NCBI RefSeq assembly: GCF_036946125.1
Contig: NZ_JAQIJT010000001.1
Coordinates: forward strand, 1-64,000
Reading direction: 5' to 3'
DNA from: Sphingomonas adhaesiva
GTDB taxonomy: Bacteria > Pseudomonadota > Alphaproteobacteria > Sphingomonadales > Sphingomonadaceae
DNA length: 64,000 nucleotides
In this document: positions 56,931-64,000 of the stretch, piece by piece
Layout: every line of letters begins with the position of its first letter
Numbering within the stretch: the stretch's first letter is position 1
The notes under the pieces: generated by a model
Database searches by the model: none
The model's input: only the letters and a program-made list of their open reading frames with translations
What the model was told of the DNA's origin: nothing
Translations under genes and position numbers: made by a program

Positions 56931-58720
56931 GGCACCCGTTCCTTCTCCAGCGGCAGGTCCACCACGAACAGCGCGCCGCCCGCCTCGCTCCTCGTGACGT
57001 GCAGGGTGCCGCCATGGTCCTGGACGATCTCGCGCGAGATGCCGAGCCCCAGCCCGGTGCCCGCGGGCTTGCCGGTGTAGAAGGGCTGGAAGATCGCCTC
57101 CGCCATGGCCGGATCGACGCCGCCGCCATTGTCGGCGACGCCCAGCCGCACCGCGTCGCCGCGGCGCTCGACCTTCAGCACCACGCGCGCGCCGGACACC
57201 CCGGCGACCGCGTCCAGCGCGTTGGTCAGCAGGTTGACCAGCACCTGTTCGATGCGGATCCGCGCGACCCGCAGCCGCGGCAGATCCGGCGCGCGCACGA
57301 TCTCCAGCACGACCCCGGCGCGCCGGAACGTGTCGCCGACCAGCAGCAGCGCCCCGTCGACGATCTCGTCCAGCGGCACCAGCGCGGGCTCGCTGCGTCC
57401 GCGGCGCGCGTAGGACAGCAATTCCCCGGTGATCGACGCGATCCGCTGCGTCAGCGCGACGATCAGCGACAGATTCTCCCTCGTCTCGTCGATCCGCTCG
57501 CGCGCCAGCAGCTTCTGCCCGTTTTCTGCCGCGGTCCGGATCGCGGCGAGCGGCTGGTTGAGCTCATGCGCCACGCTGGTGGTGATCGTCCCGATCGACC
57601 CCAGCCGGTTCGCCTGCGCCAATTCCTCGCGCGCGGCACGGTAGCGGCTGTCCGCGAGCGCGCGCTCCTCCCCCTCGGCCTGCAGATCGCGATAGGCATC
57701 GGTCAGCTCGGCGGTGCGCCGCAGGACCTCGCTCTCCAGGAACTCGCGCGCGGCGTGCGCGCGGCGGCGTCGCGTCATGCCCCAATAGACGAGCCCCGCG
57801 GCGGCCGTCAGGACGACCGCGATCACCAGCGTCGCCACGCGCGTGCGGTCGTCCGCCGCCGCCAGCACCGGCGCCAGCGGCTCCAGATGGAGCAACCGCC
57901 AGTTGAGGCTGGGCAGCGGCTGTTCGACGAGCAGGAACCGCGTGCCGTCCGCGGTGCGCGCCACCCCGTCCGCGATGCGCAGCCCGGCATCCCCCGGCAC
58001 GATGTCGCCGAACTGACGCGACCGCGCGATGACGGCGCGGCGCTCGGGCGACAGCGGCATGATCGTGCGGAACCGCCGCCCGCGATCGGAGCCGACGACG
58101 ATCACCCCGTCGCGATCGACCACCAGCACGCTCTGCGTCGCGGAGCGCCACAGTCGCTCGATCCGGTCGAACTCGATCTTCACCACCACGACCCCGGCGG
58201 GCGCGGCCGCCGTTCCCGCGCGCCGGGCCAGGAACAGGCCCGGCCGCCCGGTGACGCTGCCCTGCGCGAAATACTCGCTCTGGCTGTTGCGCAGGCTGTC
58301 CACGAAATAGGGGCGGAAGCGGAAGTCGTGCCCGACGAAGCTGTCGGGGTCCCCCGCGTTCGAGGCGGATCGCGCGATCCCGTCGCGGGCGATCGCGTAG
58401 AAGACCGTGGCGCCGGTCTGCTGCGCCAGCGCGCGCAGCGTGCGGTCCAGCCGCTGCGTCCCCGCGCCGCCGGCGGTCAGCGCCTCCGCCACGTCGGGCA
58501 ACTCGACCAGCACGAAGGGCAGGACGCGAAACTTCTCGACCTCGGCCGCGAGTGCCCCGGCCTCCAGCGCGGCGCGCCGCACCGCCTGCGTGCGCGCCTG
58601 CTCGATCGCGTCGCGTCGCGCCGACGATCCGAACGCGACGGCGAACAGCACTACCAGCGCGACGAGCGCCCAGGCCACCGCTGCCCAACGCAGCCAGTCG
58701 AATCGCGCGTCCGCGGACAT
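56927..58720 (-). CDS. DctB-like sensor histidine kinase
   Basis: A 597-residue kinase with two membrane helices (near 10-30 and 295-315) flanking a double PDC/Cache periplasmic domain (DRDGVIVVGSDRGRRF). A coiled coil follows, then H near residue 381 (AHELNQPLAAIR), N-box NLLTNALDAV and G-boxes DNGGGVDP and GTGLGLGIS. Family members sense C4-dicarboxylates or related organic acids in the periplasm. It is divergent from the TonB receptor across a 210-bp region with repeated CGGATTTCCGG. Confidence 0.9.
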   Translation of the reverse strand: MSADARFDWLRWAAVAWALVALVVLFAVAFGSSARRDAIEQARTQAVRRAALEAGALAAEVEKFRVLPFVLVELPDVAEALTAGGAGTQRLDRTLRALAQQTGATVFYAIARDGIARSASNAGDPDSFVGHDFRFRPYFVDSLRNSQSEYFAQGSVTGRPGLFLARRAGTAAAPAGVVVVKIEFDRIERLWRSATQSVLVVDRDGVIVVGSDRGRRFRTIMPLSPERRAVIARSRQFGDIVPGDAGLRIADGVARTADGTRFLLVEQPLPSLNWRLLHLEPLAPVLAAADDRTRVATLVIAVVLTAAAGLVYWGMTRRRRAHAAREFLESEVLRRTAELTDAYRDLQAEGEERALADSRYRAAREELAQANRLGSIGTITTSVAHELNQPLAAIRTAAENGQKLLARERIDETRENLSLIVALTQRIASITGELLSYARRGRSEPALVPLDEIVDGALLLVGDTFRRAGVVLEIVRAPDLPRLRVARIRIEQVLVNLLTNALDAVAGVSGARVVLKVERRGDAVRLGVADNGGGVDPAMAEAIFQPFYTGKPAGTGLGLGISREIVQDHGGTLHVTRSEAGGALFVVDLPLEKERVP

Positions 58721-58756
58721 CCGTCCGGTCTATCGGACTTTCGCGCCCGCGCCATC

Positions 58757-58779
58757 CGGATTTCCGGACGGATTTCCGG
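58757..58779 (+). promoter_or_regulatory. tandem CGGATTTCCGG repeats, candidate activator sites
   Basis: Two copies of CGGATTTCCGG at 58757-58767 and 58769-58779, 12 bp apart. Each is itself a near palindrome around TTT. They lie in the divergent region between the DctB-like kinase and the TonB receptor, where an NtrC-type regulator would be expected to bind. Confidence 0.5.
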
Positions 58780-58930
58780 CGCCGCAAGCGACGCGGCCGG
58801 GGTTTGTCGCGCCCGTTCAATGCGATGGCGAAAAGCGACGGCAGGTTTGCAGCCGACCGCCCTCCTCCCCGATGATGTGCGCCATTCACAGACCGCGGGC
58901 AGACCGCGGCGAACGCGAAAGGGATCGAGG

Positions 58931-61492
58931 ATGGCGACGTCGGGGCGGCAGAAGCGGTGGCAATATCTCTGCGGCGTGGCGGCATTGCTGCTTCCCGCAT
59001 CGGCGATCGCGCAGCAGCAGACACCGCCCGATGCCTCGCCGCAGGATCCCGCGGCGGTCGCGGAACAGGACGGCGACCGCAGCACCGACATCGTCGTGAC
59101 GGGATCGCGCTCGCAGCAGGCGCGCAGCAACGTGGACACGCCCGCGCCGGTCGACGTCGTCAACGCCGAGCAGCTGACCGAGACCGGCCAGGTCGAAGTG
59201 TCGCAGATGATCAACTTCGTCGCGCCGTCGTTCAATTCGGCCAAGCAGACGATCGCCAACGGCACCGACCATATCGATCCCGCCACCCTGCGCGGCCTGG
59301 GCCCGGACCAGACGCTGCTGCTGCTCAACGGCAAGCGCCAGCACACCACCGCGCTCGTCAACGTCAACTCCACCGTCGGGCGCGGCTCCGTCGGCTACGA
59401 CCTCAACGCCATTCCCGCCGCCGCGGTGGAGCGGATCGAGGTGCTGCGCGACGGCGCCGCCGCGCAATATGGGTCGGATGCGATCGCGGGCGTCATCAAC
59501 GTCGGGCTCAAGCGGCGCGACAACGGCGTCGAATGGCGCAACCAGGCCGGCATCACGAAGCAGGGCGACGGCCGCATCCTGCAGTCCAGCGTCAATGCCG
59601 GGTTCAAGCTGGGCGATGCGGGCTTCCTCAACGCCACGCTGTCGGTCATCGACCGCGGCTTCACCGATCGCTCGGGCACGTACAACAACACCGTATATCT
59701 GGCGCCGCTGCCGGCGACGCGCTTCCCAGGCTACAGTTTCTCCGTCCCGCTGACCGCCGCGGAACAGACGCGCCAGGCGCAGGACGAGGCGATCGTGCAG
59801 CAGCGCCGCTTCGACCGGCGCAACATGATCGTCGGCAATTCCGCGGCGCAGACCTATTCGGGCTTCGTCAACATGGGCGCGCCGCTGGGCGACTGGGAAG
59901 GCTATGGCTTCGGCGGCTGGACCCATCGCAACGGGCGCGCGGCGGGCTTCTACCGCTATCCCAACAACGCGCGCACGAGCAACCTGTCGCTGTTCCCCGA
60001 CGGCTATCTGCCCTTCATCGAAACCGGGATCGACGATTACACCGTGGCGGGCGGCGTGCGGCGCGGCGGGCGCGGCGAGTGGGTGATCGACGTCAGCAGC
60101 AAGTTCGGCGGCAACCAGATCACGTTCGACGTCGACAATTCGATCAACGCGTCGCTGGGCAATGCCACCCCGACGCACTTCTACGCCGGCAAGCTGACGT
60201 TCCAGCAATTCACCAACAACGCCGATCTGTCGAAGGCGTATGACGGCCTGTTCGGCACCAGGACGTTCAACGTCGCCCTGGGCGCGGAACTGCGCTTCGA
60301 CCGCTACGCGATCGGCGCGGGGCAGCCCGAATCCTATCTCGACTACAACCCCCCCGGCACCCCCGCGGCGCAGGTGAAGGCGTCGGGCGTGCAGGTCTTC
60401 GGCGGCTTCCGCCCCGACAACGTGGTCAGCGAAGGCCGCCGCGCGATCGGCGTGTACCTCGACCTGGAAAGCGACATCACCGACCGGCTGCTGGTCAGCA
60501 CCGCGGTCCGGTACGAGAATTACAGCGACTTTGGCGGCAACGTGTCGGGCAAGCTGGTCGGCCGCTACAAGCTGACCGAGGCGCTGGCGCTGCGCGGCGG
60601 CATCAACCGCGGGTTCCGCGCACCGTCGCTGCACCAGCGCTTCTTCAGTTCGGTGTCGACGCAGTTCATCACGGTGAACGGCGTCAACCAGCAGCGCGAG
60701 GTCACCACCGTCCGCAACGATTCCGAGATCGCGCGCCGGCTGGGCGTGCCGTCGCTGAAGCCGGAGACGTCGTGGAGCTATTCGGCGGGCGCGACGCTGT
60801 CGCTGGGCCGCGCGCTGAACGTCACCGCCGACCTCTATCAGATCGACATCAAGGACCGCATCGTCATTTCCGGGCGGTTCAGCAACACCATCCCGGCGCT
60901 GGCGACCTTCTTCGCGGGCACCAACGTGACCGAGGCACAGTTCTTCACCAACGCGATCGACACCCGCACCCGCGGGCTCGACGTGGTGGCGACCAGCATG
61001 CACGACCTGATGGACGGCAAGCTGACCGCCAGCCTCGCGCTGAACCTCAACAAGACCGAGATCCAGGGCGGCGTCCGCACGCCCCCGCAGCTCGCCGGCT
61101 TCGGCGAGACGCTGCTCAACCGCGAGGAGCGCGGCCGGATCGAGGTCAATCAGCCGCGCAGCAAGATCATCGGCACGCTGATCTACGAGGTCGGGCCCTG
61201 GCTGGCCCGCATCGCCGCCACCCGCTTCGGCGAGATCACCACGGTCGCGCCGCAGCTGCCCGAACAGGACCAGACCTTCTCGCCGAAGGTCGTCACCGAC
61301 ATCTCCTTCGCCTATCGCTTCACCGAGGCGGTGGAATTGCAGGTCGGCGCGAACAACTTCTTCGACGTCTATCCCGATCGCGTGCGCGATCCGCGCCTGA
61401 CCAACGACGGCACGGTTCCGTACAGCCGCTTCGCCACGCAATTTGGCTTCAACGGCGCCTCCTATTACGCAGCATTGAACTTCAAATTCTGA
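58931..61492 (+). CDS. TonB-dependent receptor
   Basis: An 853-residue outer-membrane receptor with a signal peptide (YLCGVAALLLPASAIAQ), TonB-box-like TDIVVTGSRSQQARS, a plug with GLGPDQTLLLLNGKRQHTTAL and RDGAAAQYGSDAIAGVIN, and a barrel ending SYYAALNFKF. This sub-type (LLNGKR, GSDAIAGVINV) is common for organic ligands other than iron chelates in sphingomonads. It is followed at 8 bp by the KgtP-like permease, so the two form one uptake route across both membranes. The regulator pair lies directly opposite. Confidence 0.9.
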   Translation: MATSGRQKRWQYLCGVAALLLPASAIAQQQTPPDASPQDPAAVAEQDGDRSTDIVVTGSRSQQARSNVDTPAPVDVVNAEQLTETGQVEVSQMINFVAPSFNSAKQTIANGTDHIDPATLRGLGPDQTLLLLNGKRQHTTALVNVNSTVGRGSVGYDLNAIPAAAVERIEVLRDGAAAQYGSDAIAGVINVGLKRRDNGVEWRNQAGITKQGDGRILQSSVNAGFKLGDAGFLNATLSVIDRGFTDRSGTYNNTVYLAPLPATRFPGYSFSVPLTAAEQTRQAQDEAIVQQRRFDRRNMIVGNSAAQTYSGFVNMGAPLGDWEGYGFGGWTHRNGRAAGFYRYPNNARTSNLSLFPDGYLPFIETGIDDYTVAGGVRRGGRGEWVIDVSSKFGGNQITFDVDNSINASLGNATPTHFYAGKLTFQQFTNNADLSKAYDGLFGTRTFNVALGAELRFDRYAIGAGQPESYLDYNPPGTPAAQVKASGVQVFGGFRPDNVVSEGRRAIGVYLDLESDITDRLLVSTAVRYENYSDFGGNVSGKLVGRYKLTEALALRGGINRGFRAPSLHQRFFSSVSTQFITVNGVNQQREVTTVRNDSEIARRLGVPSLKPETSWSYSAGATLSLGRALNVTADLYQIDIKDRIVISGRFSNTIPALATFFAGTNVTEAQFFTNAIDTRTRGLDVVATSMHDLMDGKLTASLALNLNKTEIQGGVRTPPQLAGFGETLLNREERGRIEVNQPRSKIIGTLIYEVGPWLARIAATRFGEITTVAPQLPEQDQTFSPKVVTDISFAYRFTEAVELQVGANNFFDVYPDRVRDPRLTNDGTVPYSRFATQFGFNGASYYAALNFKF

Positions 61493-61500
61493 GGGTCGCC

Positions 61501-62841
61501 ATGAACATGACACGGACGATAGACGAGCCCGCCCCCGGCGGGACCGGCAGGACCGATCCCCCGACGACGCTGTCGCGGGACCGGCTGAAGGCGATCATCG
61601 GCGGGTCGACCGGCAATCTGGTCGAATGGTACGACTGGTATGCCTATGCGGCGTTCACGCTCTATTTCGCGCCGCATTTCTTCCCCTCGGACAATGCGAC
61701 CGCGCAGCTGCTGGGCGCAGCGGCGGTGTTCGCGGTCGGCTTCTTCATGCGACCGCTGGGCGCGTGGATCATGGGAATCTATGCCGACCGCAGGGGGCGC
61801 AAGAGCGGGCTGGCGCTGTCGGTGACGCTGATGTGCGCGGGCTCGCTGCTGATCGCAGTCTCGCCCACCTATGACAGCGTCGGGCTGCTCGCGCCCGCGA
61901 TCCTGGTCGTCGCGCGGCTGATGCAGGGACTGTCGGTGGGCGGCGAATATGGCGCCAGCGCCACCTATCTGTCGGAGATGGCAGGCAAGGGGCGGCGCGG
62001 CTTCTTCTCCTCGTTCCAATATGTCACGCTGATCGGCGGACAGCTGGTCGCGATCGGCGTGCTGCTGGCGCTGCAGGCGACGATGGCCGAGGCGGCGCTG
62101 GAGGCCTGGGGCTGGCGCATCCCGTTCGCGATCGGCGCGCTGCTCGCGGTCGTCGTCTTCTGGATCCGCCGCGGGCTCGCCGAGACCGAGAGCTTCAAGA
62201 ACGCCAGGGACAGCGCAGCGCCCAAGTCGGGCATGTTCGCGCTGTTCAGGCACCACCCGCGCGAGGCGTTCACGGTGATGCTGCTGACCGCGGGGGGCAC
62301 CCTCGCCTTCTACGCCTATTCGATCTACATGCAGAAGTTCCTGGTCAATACCAGCGGCTTCGACCGCGAGACCGCATCGCGGATCAACGGCGGCACGCTG
62401 TTCCTCTTCATGCTGCTGCAACCGATCGCCGGCGCGCTGAGCGACCGGATCGGGCGCAAGCCGCTGCTGATCGGGTTCGGCGTGGCGGGGGTGCTGTTCA
62501 CCTATCCGCTGTTCGCCACGCTGGAGACGACGCGCGATCCGGTCGTCGCGTTCCTGCTGGTGCTGGGCGGGCTGGTGATCGTGACCGGCTATACCTCGAT
62601 CAACGCGGTGGTGAAGGCGGAGCTGTTCCCCGCGCACATCCGCGCGCTGGGCGTCGCGCTGCCCTATGCGCTCGCCAACACGATCTTCGGCGGGACCGCG
62701 GAATATGTCGCGCTCAGCTTCAAGAACGCGGGCATGGAGCGCGGCTTCTACTGGTACGTCACCGCGATGATCGCGGTCTCGCTGATCGTTTACATCCGGA
62801 TGCGCGATACCCGTATCACCAGCGCCATCGCCGAGGATTGA
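61501..62841 (+). CDS. kgtP: 2-oxoglutarate/dicarboxylate MFS permease (KgtP-like)
   Basis: A 446-residue MFS transporter of the metabolite:H+ symporter group with 12 helices. It resembles E. coli KgtP almost throughout, sharing NLVEWYDWY, RLMQGLSVGGEYGASATY, SFQYVTLIGGQL and AIFGG-type (TIFGGTAEYVALS) segments. KgtP imports 2-oxoglutarate with protons. The 30-residue hydrophilic N-terminus is longer than in KgtP. Coupling to a TonB receptor suggests that the ligand first crosses the outer membrane actively. The exact organic acid is inferred. Confidence 0.87.
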   Translation: MNMTRTIDEPAPGGTGRTDPPTTLSRDRLKAIIGGSTGNLVEWYDWYAYAAFTLYFAPHFFPSDNATAQLLGAAAVFAVGFFMRPLGAWIMGIYADRRGRKSGLALSVTLMCAGSLLIAVSPTYDSVGLLAPAILVVARLMQGLSVGGEYGASATYLSEMAGKGRRGFFSSFQYVTLIGGQLVAIGVLLALQATMAEAALEAWGWRIPFAIGALLAVVVFWIRRGLAETESFKNARDSAAPKSGMFALFRHHPREAFTVMLLTAGGTLAFYAYSIYMQKFLVNTSGFDRETASRINGGTLFLFMLLQPIAGALSDRIGRKPLLIGFGVAGVLFTYPLFATLETTRDPVVAFLLVLGGLVIVTGYTSINAVVKAELFPAHIRALGVALPYALANTIFGGTAEYVALSFKNAGMERGFYWYVTAMIAVSLIVYIRMRDTRITSAIAED

Positions 62842-62853
62842 CGGCACGAGCGT

Positions 62854-62883
62854 GCACCGGGCGGGCCGTCGCCCGCCCGGTGC
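62854..62883 (+). terminator. strong hairpin terminator
   Basis: A perfect 13-bp GC stem (GCACCGGGCGGGC with its complement) around the 4-nt loop CGTC, 13 bp after the permease stop. A modest T-containing tract follows. It separates the uptake operon from the P450 gene. Confidence 0.75.
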
Positions 62884-62891
62884 GATTACAT

Positions 62892-62907
62892 TTGGTTGAG
62901 CAACCAA
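62892..62907. promoter_or_regulatory. TTGGTTG inverted repeat, candidate operator of the P450 gene
   Basis: TTGGTTG and CAACCAA, perfect 7-bp arms two bases apart, lie 66 bp before the P450 start. The symmetry and spacing suit a TetR- or similar dimeric repressor. No regulator gene is adjacent within the window on the left. Confidence 0.55.
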
Positions 62908-62972
62908 CTTTTACTTGCCGAGCGTGGGAGGGAAAGGCATAGTCGCCGCCGGAGAGAGGAACGAGGCAGGCG

Positions 62973-64000
62973 ATGATGCAAGCGGGCGCGAACGTGTCGG
63001 ACGTGGATGCAGCGATCGTCGATCCGACGACCTATGCCGACGAAGAGCGCTATCACGCGCTGATGACGCAGCTGCGGCGCGACGATCCGCTCCACCTTTG
63101 CACGCCCCCCGGCTTTCGCCCGTTCCGCGTGGTGACGCGCCATGCCGACATCCGCCGCGTCGAGCTGGATAGCCGCACCTTCATCAACTATCCGCGCATG
63201 AACCTCCAGCCGCTGGAGATGGAGGAGCGCGTGATGGCGGCGACCGGCGGACGACGCTACACCGCGCGTCATCTGGTCGTGATGGATGCGCCCGAGCACC
63301 AGCATTACCGCGGGCTGACGCAGCGCTGGTTCCTGGGCAAGCAGCTGCGTCCGCTGGAGGATCGCATCCGCGATCTGGCGCGCGAGGCGATCGACGACAT
63401 GGCCGCGCGCGGCGGCAGCTGCGATTTCGTCGAGGACGTGGCGCTGTGGTTTCCGCTGCGCGTCATCCTGATGACGCTGGGGCTGGGGCGCGACGACGAA
63501 CGCTTCCTGATGAAGATCACGCAGGAGATCTTCGGTCCCGACGATCCCGACAATCGCCGCTCGACCAGCCCGGATGCGCGGTTCGAGACGATCGCGGAGT
63601 TCAGCCGCTGGTGCGACGCCCTCACCGCCGCACGCCGCGCCGCGCCGACCGACGATGTCGCCAGCGTGATCGCCAACGCGCGCGACCCGGACGGGCAGCC
63701 GATCGCCGCGATCGACGCCATGTCCTATTATCTCATCATCGCGACGGCGGGGCACGACACGACCAGCTCGTCCGCCTCGGCCGGCCTGCTGGAGCTGATC
63801 CGCCACCCCGACGAGCTGCACAAGCTGCGCGCCGATCCGGCGCTGATCCCCAATGCGATCGACGAGATCATCCGCTGGGCAAGCCCGGTGAAGCACTTCT
63901 TCCGCACCGCCGCCGCGGACACAGAGGTGGCGGGCGTCGCCATCGCCGAGGGCGAACATCTGATGATGGCCTACCCTTCCGCCAACCGCGACGACGCCGT
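62973..64000 (+). CDS. cytochrome P450 (3' partial)
   Basis: From ATG 62973 (or 62976) the frame is open to the window end: 342 residues of a roughly 400-residue family. The oxygen-binding I-helix motif is ATAGHDTTSSS (residues 257-267) and the E-x-x-R pair is E298-R301 in DEIIRWASPVKHFFRTA. The heme-cysteine loop lies beyond the window. ASPVKHFFRTA and the overall style resemble CYP124/125/142-like enzymes that hydroxylate terpenoid or steroid side chains, but this is only a resemblance. GGAGAGAGG precedes the start. It needs ferredoxin partners not seen here. Confidence 0.9.
   Translation, partial: MMQAGANVSDVDAAIVDPTTYADEERYHALMTQLRRDDPLHLCTPPGFRPFRVVTRHADIRRVELDSRTFINYPRMNLQPLEMEERVMAATGGRRYTARHLVVMDAPEHQHYRGLTQRWFLGKQLRPLEDRIRDLAREAIDDMAARGGSCDFVEDVALWFPLRVILMTLGLGRDDERFLMKITQEIFGPDDPDNRRSTSPDARFETIAEFSRWCDALTAARRAAPTDDVASVIANARDPDGQPIAAIDAMSYYLIIATAGHDTTSSSASAGLLELIRHPDELHKLRADPALIPNAIDEIIRWASPVKHFFRTAAADTEVAGVAIAEGEHLMMAYPSANRDDA

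Noticed and set aside
58840..58853. Sigma-54 promoter before the TonB receptor
   Set aside because: GG-N10-GC is present, but the -24 and -12 flanks diverge from TGGCAC and TTGC, and the regulator lacks GAFTGA. Not strong enough to annotate.
56999..61492. A single 1497-residue open frame spanning the histidine kinase antisense and the TonB receptor
   Set aside because: Only the part from ATG 58931 has receptor features. The first half is the antisense of the kinase gene and is open merely because of high GC content.

Overview
The window is a GC-rich (roughly two-thirds GC or more), densely coded stretch from an alphaproteobacterium, most likely a Sphingomonas or close sphingomonad relative. 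Supporting this are several TonB-dependent receptors paired with glycoside hydrolases and inner-membrane sugar permeases, a tryptophan-halogenase-like gene in a carbohydrate locus, Mrp antiporter genes, and sphingomonad-like intergenic palindromes. I see no rRNA, tRNA, insertion sequence, phage or CRISPR array.

Layout. (1) 1-2296: 3' part of an Mrp Na+/H+ antiporter operon (mrpD partial, mrpE broken by a one-base frameshift, mrpF, mrpG). (2) 2434-2798: two tiny genes, the second an Rmf/CrpP-like protein. (3) 2870-17306: a complete-looking galactan/D-galactose locus. A TonB receptor and a GH53 endo-galactanase, plus a Tat-exported GH2 beta-galactosidase, would release galactose in the periplasm. 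An SSS symporter would import it. A Gfo/Idh/MocA sugar dehydrogenase, an SMP-30 lactonase, an IlvD/Edd dehydratase, DgoK and DgoA would then convert it to pyruvate and glyceraldehyde-3-phosphate (De Ley-Doudoroff route). A FadR-type GntR regulator sits inside the locus. A quasi-palindrome of the form TTRTNNNAYAA occurs at four of its promoters, including its own, so a self-contained regulon is likely.

(4) 17483-21256: OmpR-type two-component system, an intradiol-dioxygenase-like lipoprotein and small hypotheticals; 21288-22118 is rlmJ. (5) 22204-31530: tryptophan-halogenase-like flavoprotein, 2OG-oxygenase-like protein, an (alpha/alpha)6 debranching-enzyme-like secreted protein (frameshifted), a TonB receptor and a GH3 beta-glucosidase, probably a second glycan-utilisation locus. 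(6) 31644-33771: SleB-type cell-wall hydrolase and a MASE1-like/GGDEF diguanylate cyclase. (7) 33847-40921: six genes on the minus strand, every junction a 4-nt overlap, headed by a sucrose-phosphate synthase/phosphatase fusion followed by four glycosyltransferases and a pyruvyltransferase-family protein. This is the most unusual system in the window. (8) 41110-44581: ECF sigma factor and RskA-like anti-sigma, divergent from two tandem ferritin-like exported proteins; 44669-45505 is an outer-membrane barrel.

(9) 45705-53238: TetR regulator with an inverted repeat overlapping its own stop codon, then TonB receptor, SDR, cupin, zinc alcohol dehydrogenase, small membrane protein and acyl-CoA ligase, a catabolic operon of unknown substrate. 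(10) 53367-55537: GNAT acetyltransferase and M20 peptidase. (11) 55620-62841: DctB/DctD-like two-component pair divergent from a TonB receptor and a KgtP-like 2-oxoglutarate permease, closed by a 13-bp terminator hairpin. (12) 62973-64000: 5' part of a cytochrome P450 behind a 7-bp inverted repeat.

Two genes (mrpE and the debranching-like protein) each carry one extra base in a G4/C4 run, so assembly indels should be excluded before calling them pseudogenes.
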